Origin: Acetobacteraceae bacterium | Lineage (GTDB): Bacteria; Pseudomonadota; Alphaproteobacteria; Acetobacterales; Acetobacteraceae | DNA length: 6,332 bases | Direction: 5' to 3' | Assembly (NCBI GenBank): GCA_947446625.1 | Contig: CANFIE010000236.1 | Coordinates: 1-6,332 of the forward strand | Part shown: positions 1-6,332 of the stretch, piece by piece | Position numbering within the stretch: the stretch's first letter is position 1 | Layout of the letters: each line of letters starts with the position of its first letter | Notes under the pieces: generated by a model | Told to the model about the DNA's origin: nothing | Databases searched by the model: none | The model's input: the letters and a program-made list of their open reading frames with translations, nothing else | Program-made: the position numbers and the translations under genes

Positions 1-447
<447 letters not shown>

Positions 448-455
448 TGGAAAAA

Positions 456-460
456 CCTCT
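456..460 (-). promoter_or_regulatory. Ribosome binding site of the cyclophilin gene
   Basis: AGAGG on the minus strand lies 8 nt before ATG 447, inside the 13-bp gap after the coaD stop codon (461-463). It supports this start, which also gives a complete signal peptide. Confidence 0.7.
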
Positions 461-973
461 CTAACCGGCCGGCTTCTTAACCCGGGCCATGGTGCGCTCG
501 AAGGTCAATTTCGGCACAAAGCTGCGGATATCACCCCCCAGCATGGCAATTTCCTTCACCAGCCGCGAAGCAATGAACTGGTTGGTCTCGCTCGCCATCA
601 GGAAAACGGTCTCAATCTCGTCATTCAGCCGCCGGTTCATACCGGTCATCTGAAACTCATAGTCGAAGTCGGAGACAGCCCGCAGCCCGCGCACCAGCAT
701 CTGGGCGCCCACTTCGGCGCAGAAATGGATCAGCAAGCCCTGGAAGGGCACCACATCGATCACGCAGCCGGTCTTGGCGCTGATCAGGTCGGTCTCGGCC
801 TTTACCAGCTCGCAACGTTCCTCCAGGCTGAACAGCGGCCCCTTGGCGTTGTTGATCGCCACGCCCACCACCAGCCGGTCCATCAACCGGGCGGCCCGGC
901 TGATCACATCCAAATGCCCGTTGGTCACCGGGTCGAAGGTGCCGGGGTACAGCCCCACGCGTTCACGCGGCAT
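461..973 (-). CDS. coaD: Phosphopantetheine adenylyltransferase (coenzyme A biosynthesis)
   Basis: Transfers AMP from ATP to 4'-phosphopantetheine to give dephospho-CoA, the fourth of five CoA biosynthesis steps from pantothenate, in the cytosol. From ATG 973 the protein has 170 residues, close to the usual 160-170. It is a class I nucleotidyltransferase: the phosphate-binding loop GTFDPVTNGH is at 11-20 with the TxGH-type His20, the conserved Lys44 is in NNAKGPLF, RGLRAVSDFDYE at 95-106 contains the conserved Arg residues, and IASRLVKEIAMLGGD at 134-148 is the ATP-binding end (E. coli has ISS rather than IAS). The start overlaps the gyrA stop as TGATG. An in-frame GTG at 976 would add one residue, but GGAG at 981-984 is 7 nt from ATG 973 and only 4 nt from the GTG, so ATG is preferred. 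Translation is probably coupled to gyrA. Confidence 0.97.
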   Translation of the reverse strand: MPRERVGLYPGTFDPVTNGHLDVISRAARLMDRLVVGVAINNAKGPLFSLEERCELVKAETDLISAKTGCVIDVVPFQGLLIHFCAEVGAQMLVRGLRAVSDFDYEFQMTGMNRRLNDEIETVFLMASETNQFIASRLVKEIAMLGGDIRSFVPKLTFERTMARVKKPAG

Positions 974-3762
974 CACGCTTCTCCGCCACTGCTGGCTTCG
1001 GGGGCATCCGGAGCATCGGTGCTGGCGGGCGGGTCCTGGCCCTGTTCGTCAGCCACCGGGAAGCAACTCGTCACGCGTTCACCCTCATTCAACCGCAGCA
1101 ACATCACGCCCATCGCCTGGCGTCCGGTCAACCGCACCTGCTTGGCCGGCAGCCGGATCAACCGCCCGCCATCCGTCACCAGCATCACGTCATCGCTGGC
1201 CCGCACCGGGAAGGTGGCCACAACCTCCCGCCCGTTGCGCGGCGCCAGCACAATGCTGGTAATCCCCTGCCCGCCCCGGCCCGTCACGCGGTAGCCATAG
1301 GCGCTGCTGCGCTTGCCAAAGCCGCCATCGGTCACGGTCAGGATCAACTCCTCCCCGCCCTCCAGCACGCCGAAGCGCTCATCGCTCAGCGCCCCCTCGG
1401 CGGCGGCTTCCTCGTCATCCTCGGCGGCCACAACGGCGCCCTCGGCGTCATCCTCGCCCGCGGCCCGGCGCTTCAGCACCGAAGCCTTGAGATAGGCCGC
1501 CCGTTCCTCCGGTGTCGCCTCCACATGCTGAATGACGGCCAGCGAAATCACCGCGTCATCCTTGGCCAGCCGAATGCCGCGCACGCCCGAGCTGTCACGC
1601 CCGGCGAAAACCCGCAGCGTCTCACTCTCGGCCACGAAGCGAATGCACTTGCCGCCCCGCGTCGCCAGCATCACGTCATCGCCCTCGCGGCACGAGGCCA
1701 CGCCAATCAGGCTGTCGCCGTCATCCAGCTTCATGGCGATCAGCCCCACCGCACGCACATTGCGGAAGTCCGAAAGCTTGTTGCGCCGCACATTGCCCTG
1801 CGCCGTGGCAAACACCAGGTGCAGGTTCTCCCACATCGTTTCGTCCTGCGGCAGGCTCAGCACGGCGGTCACCGCCTCGCCTTCCTGCAACTGCAGCACC
1901 TGGCGCAGGCTGCGGCCCTTGCCCTGCGGCCCGGCCTCCGGCAACTGCCAAACCTTCTCGCGGAAGGCGATGCCGCGCGAGGTGAAGAACAACACCCACT
2001 GATGCGTATGCGCGATGAAGCTGCGCACCACCACGTCATCCTGCCGCGTACTCGCCGCCGAACGCCCGCGCCCACCGCGATTTTGCGCCCGGAAGGTCTC
2101 CAACGGCGTCCGCTTCACATAGCCGTCGCGCGTCAGCGTCACGACCATCATGCCCGGCTCGATCAGGCTCTCGTCGTCCACATCGCCCACGGCGTCGAGG
2201 ATCTGCGTCATGCGCGGGCTGGCGATCTTCTCGCGCACCGCCAGCAGCTCCTCGGTCATCACCTCCATGCGGCGAATCCGGCTGCCCAGAATCTCCAGCA
2301 GGCCGCGAATACGCTCGCCAACCTCGCCCAGCTCGCCAGTGATCTTCTCGCGTTCCAGCCCGGTCAGCCGGTTCAGCGTCAGCGCCAGAATGCCGCGGGC
2401 CTGCGCATCGGTCAGGTGCACCGTGCCCTCGGGCGTCACCACATTGCCGCTGTCCTGCACCAGTTCCAGCAGCACGCCCACATCGCCCGCCGGCCAGGCC
2501 CGCGCCATCAGGCTGGCCCGGGCTTCCGCCGGGTCGGCGCTGGCGCGGATAACGCGGATAACCTCGTCGATATTGGCCACGGCAATCGCCAGGCCAATCA
2601 GCAAATGCCCGCGTTCCCGCGCCTTGTTCAGCCGGAACCGGCTGCGCCGCAGAATCACTTCCTCGCGGAACTCAATGAACGCCGTCAGCGCCTCGCGCAG
2701 CCCCATCTGCTGCGGCCGGCCATTGTTCAGCGCCAGGAAGTTCACCGGGAACGAGGTCTGCAACTGCGTCATGCGATACAGCTGGTTCAGCACCACCTCG
2801 GCGGTGGCGTCGCGCTTCAGCTCAATCACCATGCGCATGCCGTCGCGGTCGCTCTCGTCCCGCAGGTCCGAGATACCCTCGATAGCCTTGGCCCGCACCA
2901 ACTCGGCAATCTTCTCCATCAGCGTCGCCTTGTTGACCTGATAGGGAATTTCGGTGGCAACAATCTGCTGCCGCCCGCCGCGCATATCCTCAATCTCGCA
3001 CTTCGCCCGCAGCGGAATCGAGCCACGCCCGGTTTCAAACGCGCTGCGAATGCCAGCCCGGCCCAGGATCAAGCCACCGGTCGGAAAATCCGGCCCCGGC
3101 ACAATCTCCATCAGTTGCTCAAGCGTGGTATCCGGCTCGGCAATCAGGCGCAGCGTCGCGTCGATGATCTCGGTCGGGTTATGCGTCGGAATATTCGTCG
3201 CCATGCCCACGGCAATGCCGCTGGCGCCGTTCACCAACAGGTTCGGGAAGGCGGCGGGCAGAACCTTCGGCTCATGCTCGCTCTCGTCGTAATTCGGCTG
3301 GAAATCGACGGTATCCTCGTCAATCCCTTCCAGCAGCGCCGCGGCGGACTTCGCCAGCCGCACCTCGGTGTAACGCATGGCGGCCGGCGGATCGCCATCC
3401 ACGCTGCCGAAGTTGCCCTGGCCATCAATCAGCGGCACGCGCAGCGAGAAGGTCTGCGCCATGCGCACCATGGCATCGTAAATCGCGGCATCGCCATGCG
3501 GGTGATACTTACCCATCACGTCGCCGACCACGCGGGAGGACTTACGGTGCGCCTTGTCAAACGTGTAACCGGCTTCCTGCATGGCATACAGGATGCGCCG
3601 ATGCACCGGCTTCAATCCGTCCCGCACATCCGGCAAGGCGCGCGAGACGATGACGCTCATGGCATAGGCGAGGTAGGAGGAGCGCATCTCCTCCTCCAGC
3701 CCAACCGGAACGGTGTCCATCGGCCGAGGTGCGTCGCCGGCGCCGCCTGTAGAGTCACTCAC
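973..3762 (-). CDS. gyrA: DNA gyrase subunit A
   Basis: The breakage-reunion subunit of gyrase (A2B2 with GyrB), which introduces negative supercoils using ATP. The protein has 929 residues against 875 in E. coli. The winged-helix/catalytic domain occupies about 22-500, with the active-site pair Arg130-Tyr131 in AAMRYTEVRL and GQGNFGSVDGD at 114-124. The quinolone region HPHGDAAIYD (87-96) has Ala92 where E. coli has Ser83 and Asp96 where it has Asp87. The C-terminal DNA-wrapping beta-pinwheel (about 525-905) carries the GyrA box QNRGGRG at 560-566, which separates it from ParC. An Ala/Glu/Asp-rich insert lies at 748-800, and the tail after 905 is disordered (Pro, Ala, Ser, Asp). The GTG start has AGGA 11 nt upstream; an alternative ATG at 3720 (residue 15) lacks a ribosome site. 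It begins 142 bp after a catabolic cluster and overlaps coaD. Confidence 0.98.
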   Translation of the reverse strand: MSDSTGGAGDAPRPMDTVPVGLEEEMRSSYLAYAMSVIVSRALPDVRDGLKPVHRRILYAMQEAGYTFDKAHRKSSRVVGDVMGKYHPHGDAAIYDAMVRMAQTFSLRVPLIDGQGNFGSVDGDPPAAMRYTEVRLAKSAAALLEGIDEDTVDFQPNYDESEHEPKVLPAAFPNLLVNGASGIAVGMATNIPTHNPTEIIDATLRLIAEPDTTLEQLMEIVPGPDFPTGGLILGRAGIRSAFETGRGSIPLRAKCEIEDMRGGRQQIVATEIPYQVNKATLMEKIAELVRAKAIEGISDLRDESDRDGMRMVIELKRDATAEVVLNQLYRMTQLQTSFPVNFLALNNGRPQQMGLREALTAFIEFREEVILRRSRFRLNKARERGHLLIGLAIAVANIDEVIRVIRASADPAEARASLMARAWPAGDVGVLLELVQDSGNVVTPEGTVHLTDAQARGILALTLNRLTGLEREKITGELGEVGERIRGLLEILGSRIRRMEVMTEELLAVREKIASPRMTQILDAVGDVDDESLIEPGMMVVTLTRDGYVKRTPLETFRAQNRGGRGRSAASTRQDDVVVRSFIAHTHQWVLFFTSRGIAFREKVWQLPEAGPQGKGRSLRQVLQLQEGEAVTAVLSLPQDETMWENLHLVFATAQGNVRRNKLSDFRNVRAVGLIAMKLDDGDSLIGVASCREGDDVMLATRGGKCIRFVAESETLRVFAGRDSSGVRGIRLAKDDAVISLAVIQHVEATPEERAAYLKASVLKRRAAGEDDAEGAVVAAEDDEEAAAEGALSDERFGVLEGGEELILTVTDGGFGKRSSAYGYRVTGRGGQGITSIVLAPRNGREVVATFPVRASDDVMLVTDGGRLIRLPAKQVRLTGRQAMGVMLLRLNEGERVTSCFPVADEQGQDPPASTDAPDAPEASSGGEA
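980..984 (-). promoter_or_regulatory. Ribosome binding site of coaD within the gyrA 3' end
   Basis: GGAGA on the minus strand lies within the last codons of gyrA, upstream of the GTGATG start cluster. The GGAG core is 7 nt from ATG 973 and 4 nt from GTG 976, which decides for the ATG. Confidence 0.65.
1375..1521 (-). other. Insert in the GyrA C-terminal pinwheel, ending in a low-complexity acidic stretch
   Basis: GyrA residues 748-796. The first part (EATPEERAAYLKASVLKRRA) looks like a charged helix. The second part, residues 769-796, is almost only Glu, Asp, Ala, Gly and Val and is probably disordered. It interrupts two beta-pinwheel blades: recognisable blade sequence ends near SLAVIQHV (740-747) and resumes at ELILTVTDGGFGKR (805-818). 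E. coli GyrA has no such segment here. From memory, related alphaproteobacteria carry an insert at this site; its exact spread was not checked. Confidence 0.7.
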
Positions 3763-3773
3763 GCTGGTTTCGG

Positions 3774-3777
3774 TCCT
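3774..3777 (-). promoter_or_regulatory. Weak, distant ribosome binding site of gyrA
   Basis: AGGA on the minus strand is 11 nt upstream of GTG 3762, longer than the usual 5-9 nt. No better Shine-Dalgarno sequence precedes this GTG or the ATG at 3720, so the GTG start is favoured but not proven. Confidence 0.45.
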
Positions 3778-3782
3778 GTCAT

Positions 3783-3806
3783 GGCCCAGGCGCCAGGCGC
3801 CGGGCC
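3783..3806 (-). other. GC-rich stem-loop in the gyrA leader, built on a 7-bp tandem repeat
   Basis: Plus-strand GGCCC (3783-3787) pairs with GGGCC (3802-3806), and GGCG (3789-3792) pairs with CGCC (3798-3801). Position 3788 bulges and the loop is 5 nt (3793-3797), giving nine mostly G-C pairs. The core is the tandem repeat AGGCGCC-AGGCGCC (3788-3801). On the gyrA side it ends about 20 nt before the GTG start and directly abuts an ATG at 3782. No T-tract follows on either strand, so it is not a standard intrinsic terminator. It may structure the gyrA 5' leader or be fortuitous in such GC-rich DNA. Confidence 0.5.
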
Positions 3807-3848
3807 CTGAAAATTGGGCGGGCCGCCAAGGCAGCCCCGATGCCCGAC

Positions 3849-3857
3849 TCTATAGCA
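3849..3857 (-). promoter_or_regulatory. gyrA: Candidate extended -10 promoter for gyrA-coaD-ppi
   Basis: The minus strand reads TGCTATAGA: an extended -10 TGn followed by TATAGA, which matches TATAAT at four of six positions. It sits in the only sizeable gap of the window, about 87 bp before the gyrA GTG, which would give a leader of roughly 80 nt. No good -35 hexamer is found 15-18 nt upstream; the extended -10 could compensate. This is an AT-richer island in otherwise very GC-rich DNA. Confidence 0.4.
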
Positions 3858-3904
3858 GTTTCAGAGAGATGACGCACCCCCGGCCGCAGGGGCCTGAAAT
3901 ACCC

Positions 3905-5269
3905 CTATTCCGCCGCCATCCGGGCTGGCACCAGCAGCCCCAGCACCGCCGAAACCGGCCTGTCCCCCGCCGCCAGAATGGCCCGCGAAACCGCCGCCGC
4001 ATCGGCCCCGCTGCCGGCATGCCGCAGGCAGCCTTCCAGCTTGGTGGTCAGCTCGGCATCGCTCAGCGGCAACTCCGGCCCGCCGCGCAGGGCATCCACC
4101 CGCTTGTGCAGGCTGCGGCCATCCTTCAGCGCCAGGGTAATGCTGCTGAAGCGCGGCTTCAGGCTGCCAGGCAGTTCCTGCTTCGTCACCTTGCCCAAAA
4201 ACGCCTGAATCTCAGGGCGTTGCACCGCCTGGTCCTCAAAGCTGGCCAATTCCACCCGGCCATCCGCCAGGCCGGCGGCCATGGCGTATTGCATGCTGAA
4301 CTTGCCCTCCAGCCCGGTCTTCGGCGCGTCATGCAGCAGCGGCTGGAAGCTCCTGTTGGTGCCCTCCACCGCCACGCTCGCCACATCGGCCAGGGTCACC
4401 CCGGTCTCGGCCTTCAGCGCCAGCAGCGCGTCCAGCGCCCGATGCGTCGCGTAGCACATCGGGTATTTCTTCACTTCCAGCCCGGCCTGCACCAGCAGGC
4501 GCGGCGCCTGGCCCAGCTTTTCCATGCCGGCCACCAAATCCTCGCCGGCGCCGTACAGCCTGGCATAGCCACGCGGCCCTTCCAGAGCCTCGGGGGCCGA
4601 ATCAAACCCCTCCCGCGCCAGCAGCACCGACTGCAACGCCGCCCGGTTGCTGTGCCCAGCCTGGAAGCTTTTCGCATCCGTGCCGAAATTCTCCCGGCTA
4701 CCCGCCGCCTGGGCCACGGTCAGGCCGATGGCATTGGCGGTCTGCTCGGCGCTCAACCCCAGCAGGTTGGCGCAGGCCGCTGTGGCGCCAAACACGCCGA
4801 TGCTGGCCGTGGCATGGAACCCCTTGGCGTAATGCTCATCGCCCAGGCATTCGCCAATCCGCCCCGCCACCTCAAACCCCACGGCATAGGCGGTGCACAC
4901 TGCCTCCAGCCCCTTGCCCTCGGCCTCGGCCAGCGCCAGCAGCGCCGGCAGCATGGCCACGCTGGGGTGCCCGCGCATCGGCCCGGTCACGTCATCGAAA
5001 TCCAGCACATGGCCCAGCACCGCGTTCACAAACGCCGCCTGCTCCAGCCCCAGCTTTTCGGATGTGCCCCACACATGCGCCACGCCCGGCCCGCTCGCCT
5101 TGCGGCCATAGGCCAGCGCCTTCAGATAGGCGGTCTCGTGCGAGCCACCAATGGCGCAGGCCAGCGTATCCAGCAGCGCCCGCCGCGCCGCATGGCTTTC
5201 CTCCGGCGTCAGGTCACGTGCGGTAAACCCCGCGGCAAAGGCGCCAATCTTTTGAGCCAAGGGGGTCAT
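3905..5269 (-). CDS. MmgE/PrpD family protein (2-methylcitrate dehydratase / cis-aconitate decarboxylase superfamily)
   Basis: Family members act on small polycarboxylic acids without metal or flavin: PrpD dehydrates 2-methylcitrate and ACOD1/CAD decarboxylates cis-aconitate to itaconate. The 454 residues match the usual 450-500. Pocket residues known from ACOD1 appear to be kept: LDFDD at 89-93 with Thr95 and His101 (GHPS), His152 in GFHATASIGVFGA, Lys200 in GTDAKSFQAGHSNRA, His276 in KKYPMCYATHRALDA (267-281), and Tyr328 in EGKFSMQYAMAAGL. It is probably active and cytosolic. The start ATG 5269 has GGAGAA 7 nt upstream and overlaps the hydrolase stop as ATGA. No prpB or prpC is visible and the neighbours are a hydrolase and a flavin monooxygenase, so a methylcitrate-cycle role is unlikely. 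The substrate is unknown; prpD would be an over-specific name. Confidence 0.9.
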   Translation of the reverse strand: MTPLAQKIGAFAAGFTARDLTPEESHAARRALLDTLACAIGGSHETAYLKALAYGRKASGPGVAHVWGTSEKLGLEQAAFVNAVLGHVLDFDDVTGPMRGHPSVAMLPALLALAEAEGKGLEAVCTAYAVGFEVAGRIGECLGDEHYAKGFHATASIGVFGATAACANLLGLSAEQTANAIGLTVAQAAGSRENFGTDAKSFQAGHSNRAALQSVLLAREGFDSAPEALEGPRGYARLYGAGEDLVAGMEKLGQAPRLLVQAGLEVKKYPMCYATHRALDALLALKAETGVTLADVASVAVEGTNRSFQPLLHDAPKTGLEGKFSMQYAMAAGLADGRVELASFEDQAVQRPEIQAFLGKVTKQELPGSLKPRFSSITLALKDGRSLHKRVDALRGGPELPLSDAELTTKLEGCLRHAGSGADAAAVSRAILAAGDRPVSAVLGLLVPARMAAE

Positions 5270-6099
5270 GCCGCGTTCTCCGTCCCGGTTTCGTGCTTGC
5301 TGATGAACGCCAACACATCCTGCGCGCAGCGTTCCGGCACGGCATCGCCGATATTATGCGGCATGCCGGCATAGGTGATCAGTTCGGCGCGCGGCATCGC
5401 ATCGCGCATCGCCTCGTACTGGCCATGATGCCCAATGGGTTCCGCCCCCGGCGCCACCAGCAGCGTCGGGCAACTGATGCGCGGCAAATCCGCCGCCCAT
5501 TCCCGGCTGCTCATATGGTTCACGAAGCGGCCAATGAAGGCCGGGTCATTCCGCCCCATATCCTTCGGAAACCACTCCAGGAATCCCTTGTCCTGGTCGG
5601 CCGGAAAGCGGTCCGCGATGGTCTCGCGGATAAACCGCTCAATCCCGTCGCGCTGAAACCGCGCCACCCAGCCCGTGGCCTGGGTGCCGGCCAGCCCCGG
5701 CGTCGCCGCAATCAGGCTCAGCGTCGCCACGCGCTTGGTCTCAATGGCCATGCGCTGGCCGATATAACCACCGGCCGAATTCCCCACCACATGCGCCCGC
5801 TCAATGCCCAGATGGTCCATCAGCTCCAGCGCATCCGCCACCAGCCGTTCCAGCGTCAGCGGCTTGTCCTCGCCCGGAATCTCGCTGGCGCCATGGCCGC
5901 GCAATTCCGGCGTCACGCAGGTGTATTCCTTGGCCAGAATCGGCAGCCAGCCAAACCAGCGCCGATAGCTGCTCATCGCCGGATGCAGCAGCAGCACGGG
6001 CGTGGCCGGCGTGCGCCAGGGGCTGGTGAAGTCATCCACCCGAAACGCCAGGCGCACACCGTCGGAGGCGGTGAATGCCGCCATATTGGGTTGCAGCAT
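5266..6099 (-). CDS. Alpha/beta-fold hydrolase
   Basis: A cytosolic serine hydrolase of the alpha/beta fold, 277 residues, with no signal peptide. Strand beta-3 and the oxyanion region are LLLHPAMSS (36-44), with His-Pro instead of the usual His-Gly. ELRGHGASE (65-73) is the typical segment after beta-4. The nucleophile elbow is GNSAGG (106-111) with Ser108, and the catalytic His is His248 in AGMPHNIGD. The acid normally found as Asp after beta-7 appears to be Glu220 in LLVAPGAEP (213-221). A lid of about 138-205 is rich in Arg, Asp and Phe. The family includes enol-lactonases, C-C bond hydrolases and deformylases of ring-cleavage pathways. Its position between a flavin monooxygenase and an MmgE/PrpD protein, with TGATG and ATGA overlaps, fits such a role, but the substrate cannot be told. 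ATG 6099 lacks a strong ribosome site, so coupling to the upstream gene is likely. Confidence 0.88.
   Translation of the reverse strand: MLQPNMAAFTASDGVRLAFRVDDFTSPWRTPATPVLLLHPAMSSYRRWFGWLPILAKEYTCVTPELRGHGASEIPGEDKPLTLERLVADALELMDHLGIERAHVVGNSAGGYIGQRMAIETKRVATLSLIAATPGLAGTQATGWVARFQRDGIERFIRETIADRFPADQDKGFLEWFPKDMGRNDPAFIGRFVNHMSSREWAADLPRISCPTLLVAPGAEPIGHHGQYEAMRDAMPRAELITYAGMPHNIGDAVPERCAQDVLAFISKHETGTENAA
5276..5281 (-). promoter_or_regulatory. Ribosome binding site of the MmgE/PrpD gene
   Basis: GGAGAA on the minus strand ends 6 nt before ATG 5269, within the end of the hydrolase gene. It supports this start and independent loading in addition to coupling through the ATGA overlap. Confidence 0.65.
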
Positions 6100-6332
6100 C
6101 AGATCACCGCCGTCATCGGGTCATAGGTGTACAGCCACTCATAGCGGGCGCGGATTTTCTCCGCCTGCCATTCGCGGTCGATGTAATCCGCCGCGCCCTC
6201 GGCATGCGCCAAGGCGGGGTTGTGGAAGCGCGCGGTATTGTCGGTCGCCCCGCGCACCATCCGCGCCGTGCGCTCCACCCGGGCGCCCTCATACCGCCGC
6301 AGCGCCGCCTCGGTGCCCGGCACCTCGTCCAG
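6099..6332 (-). CDS. C-terminal end of a probable FAD-dependent aromatic monooxygenase (5' end outside window)
   Basis: Only the last 77 codons and the stop are present; the frame is open at the right edge, and the GTG at 6323 is internal. The segment ALRRYEGARVERTARMVRGA followed by a Trp/Tyr-rich end (REWQAEKIRARYEWLYTYDP) resembles the C-terminus of group A flavin hydroxylases such as salicylate 1-hydroxylase and 6-hydroxynicotinate 3-monooxygenase. These hydroxylate aromatic rings using NAD(P)H and O2. The FAD-binding GxGxxG and the DG and GD motifs would lie outside the window, so the assignment rests on C-terminal resemblance alone. The stop overlaps the hydrolase start as TGATG. An unrelated protein with a similar tail cannot be excluded. 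Confidence 0.68.
   Translation of the reverse strand: MDEVPGTEAALRRYEGARVERTARMVRGATDNTARFHNPALAHAEGAADYIDREWQAEKIRARYEWLYTYDPMTAVI

Noticed and set aside
3718..3720. ATG (GyrA Met15) as the true gyrA start
   Set aside because: No Shine-Dalgarno sequence precedes it. The GTG at 3762 has a weak one, though N-terminal evidence would be needed to settle it because residues 1-14 are not conserved.
973..3762. Assignment of the topoisomerase as ParC instead of GyrA
   Set aside because: A GyrA box (QNRGGRG, residues 560-566) and a full-length C-terminal pinwheel are present, and the GQGNFGSVDGD segment is of GyrA type.
1525..3810. A 761-codon open frame on the plus strand opposite gyrA
   Set aside because: It is rich in His, Arg, Gln, Ala and Pro, shows no recognisable domain, and mirrors the gyrA codons. 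Long antisense frames are expected opposite strongly GC-biased genes, and gyrA is certain.
3877..3904. Possible intrinsic terminator after the MmgE/PrpD stop
   Set aside because: Short G/C stems of 4-5 bp can be drawn, but none is followed by a T-run on the minus strand and the pairings compete with one another.
3713..5374. A 553-codon plus-strand frame opposite the MmgE/PrpD gene
   Set aside because: It crosses the intergenic gap and several gene borders, has shadow-type composition (His, Gln, Arg, Ala, Pro) and lacks any motif; the opposite strand encodes a full family protein.
5293..6126. A 277-codon plus-strand frame opposite the hydrolase
   Set aside because: It is an antisense shadow with the same composition bias. 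The hydrolase on the minus strand has a nucleophile elbow and catalytic His.

Overview
The window is a GC-rich stretch (mostly G/C at third codon positions) in which every credible gene lies on the minus strand. The GyrA with an alanine in the quinolone pocket and an insertion in its C-terminal domain, and the order gyrA-coaD-cyclophilin, suggest an alphaproteobacterium. Acetobacteraceae or other Rhodospirillales relatives are the best guess. This rests on recalled family traits, not on a database search.

The window reads from right to left in the direction of transcription. Positions 6332-3905 hold a tightly packed catabolic-looking cluster. It starts with the last 77 residues of a probable flavin (FAD) aromatic-ring monooxygenase, followed by a 277-residue alpha/beta hydrolase and a 454-residue MmgE/PrpD-family protein. 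The three overlap at TGATG and ATGA junctions, so they are almost certainly co-transcribed and translationally coupled. Substrates cannot be read from the sequence. The set looks like part of a ring-hydroxylation, hydrolysis and hydratase/decarboxylase route.

Positions 3904-3763 (142 bp) form the only real intergenic gap. It holds a plausible extended -10 promoter for gyrA, a strong GC hairpin built on a 7-bp tandem repeat, and a 7-codon leader reading frame that ends on the gyrA GTG start. No classical U-tract terminator separates the upstream cluster from gyrA.

Positions 3762-1 hold housekeeping genes: gyrA (DNA gyrase subunit A), coaD (phosphopantetheine adenylyltransferase; TGATG overlap with gyrA) and an exported cyclophilin-type peptidyl-prolyl isomerase that runs off the left edge after 149 codons. 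These three probably form one transcript. They link no single pathway, and the order looks like conserved alphaproteobacterial synteny.

No RNA genes, insertion sequences, CRISPR arrays or phage genes were seen. No new multi-gene system stands out. The points most worth checking are the natural Ala at the GyrA quinolone position, the acidic GyrA insert, the gyrA leader, the Glu at the expected acid position of the hydrolase, and the uncharacterised three-gene catabolic set.
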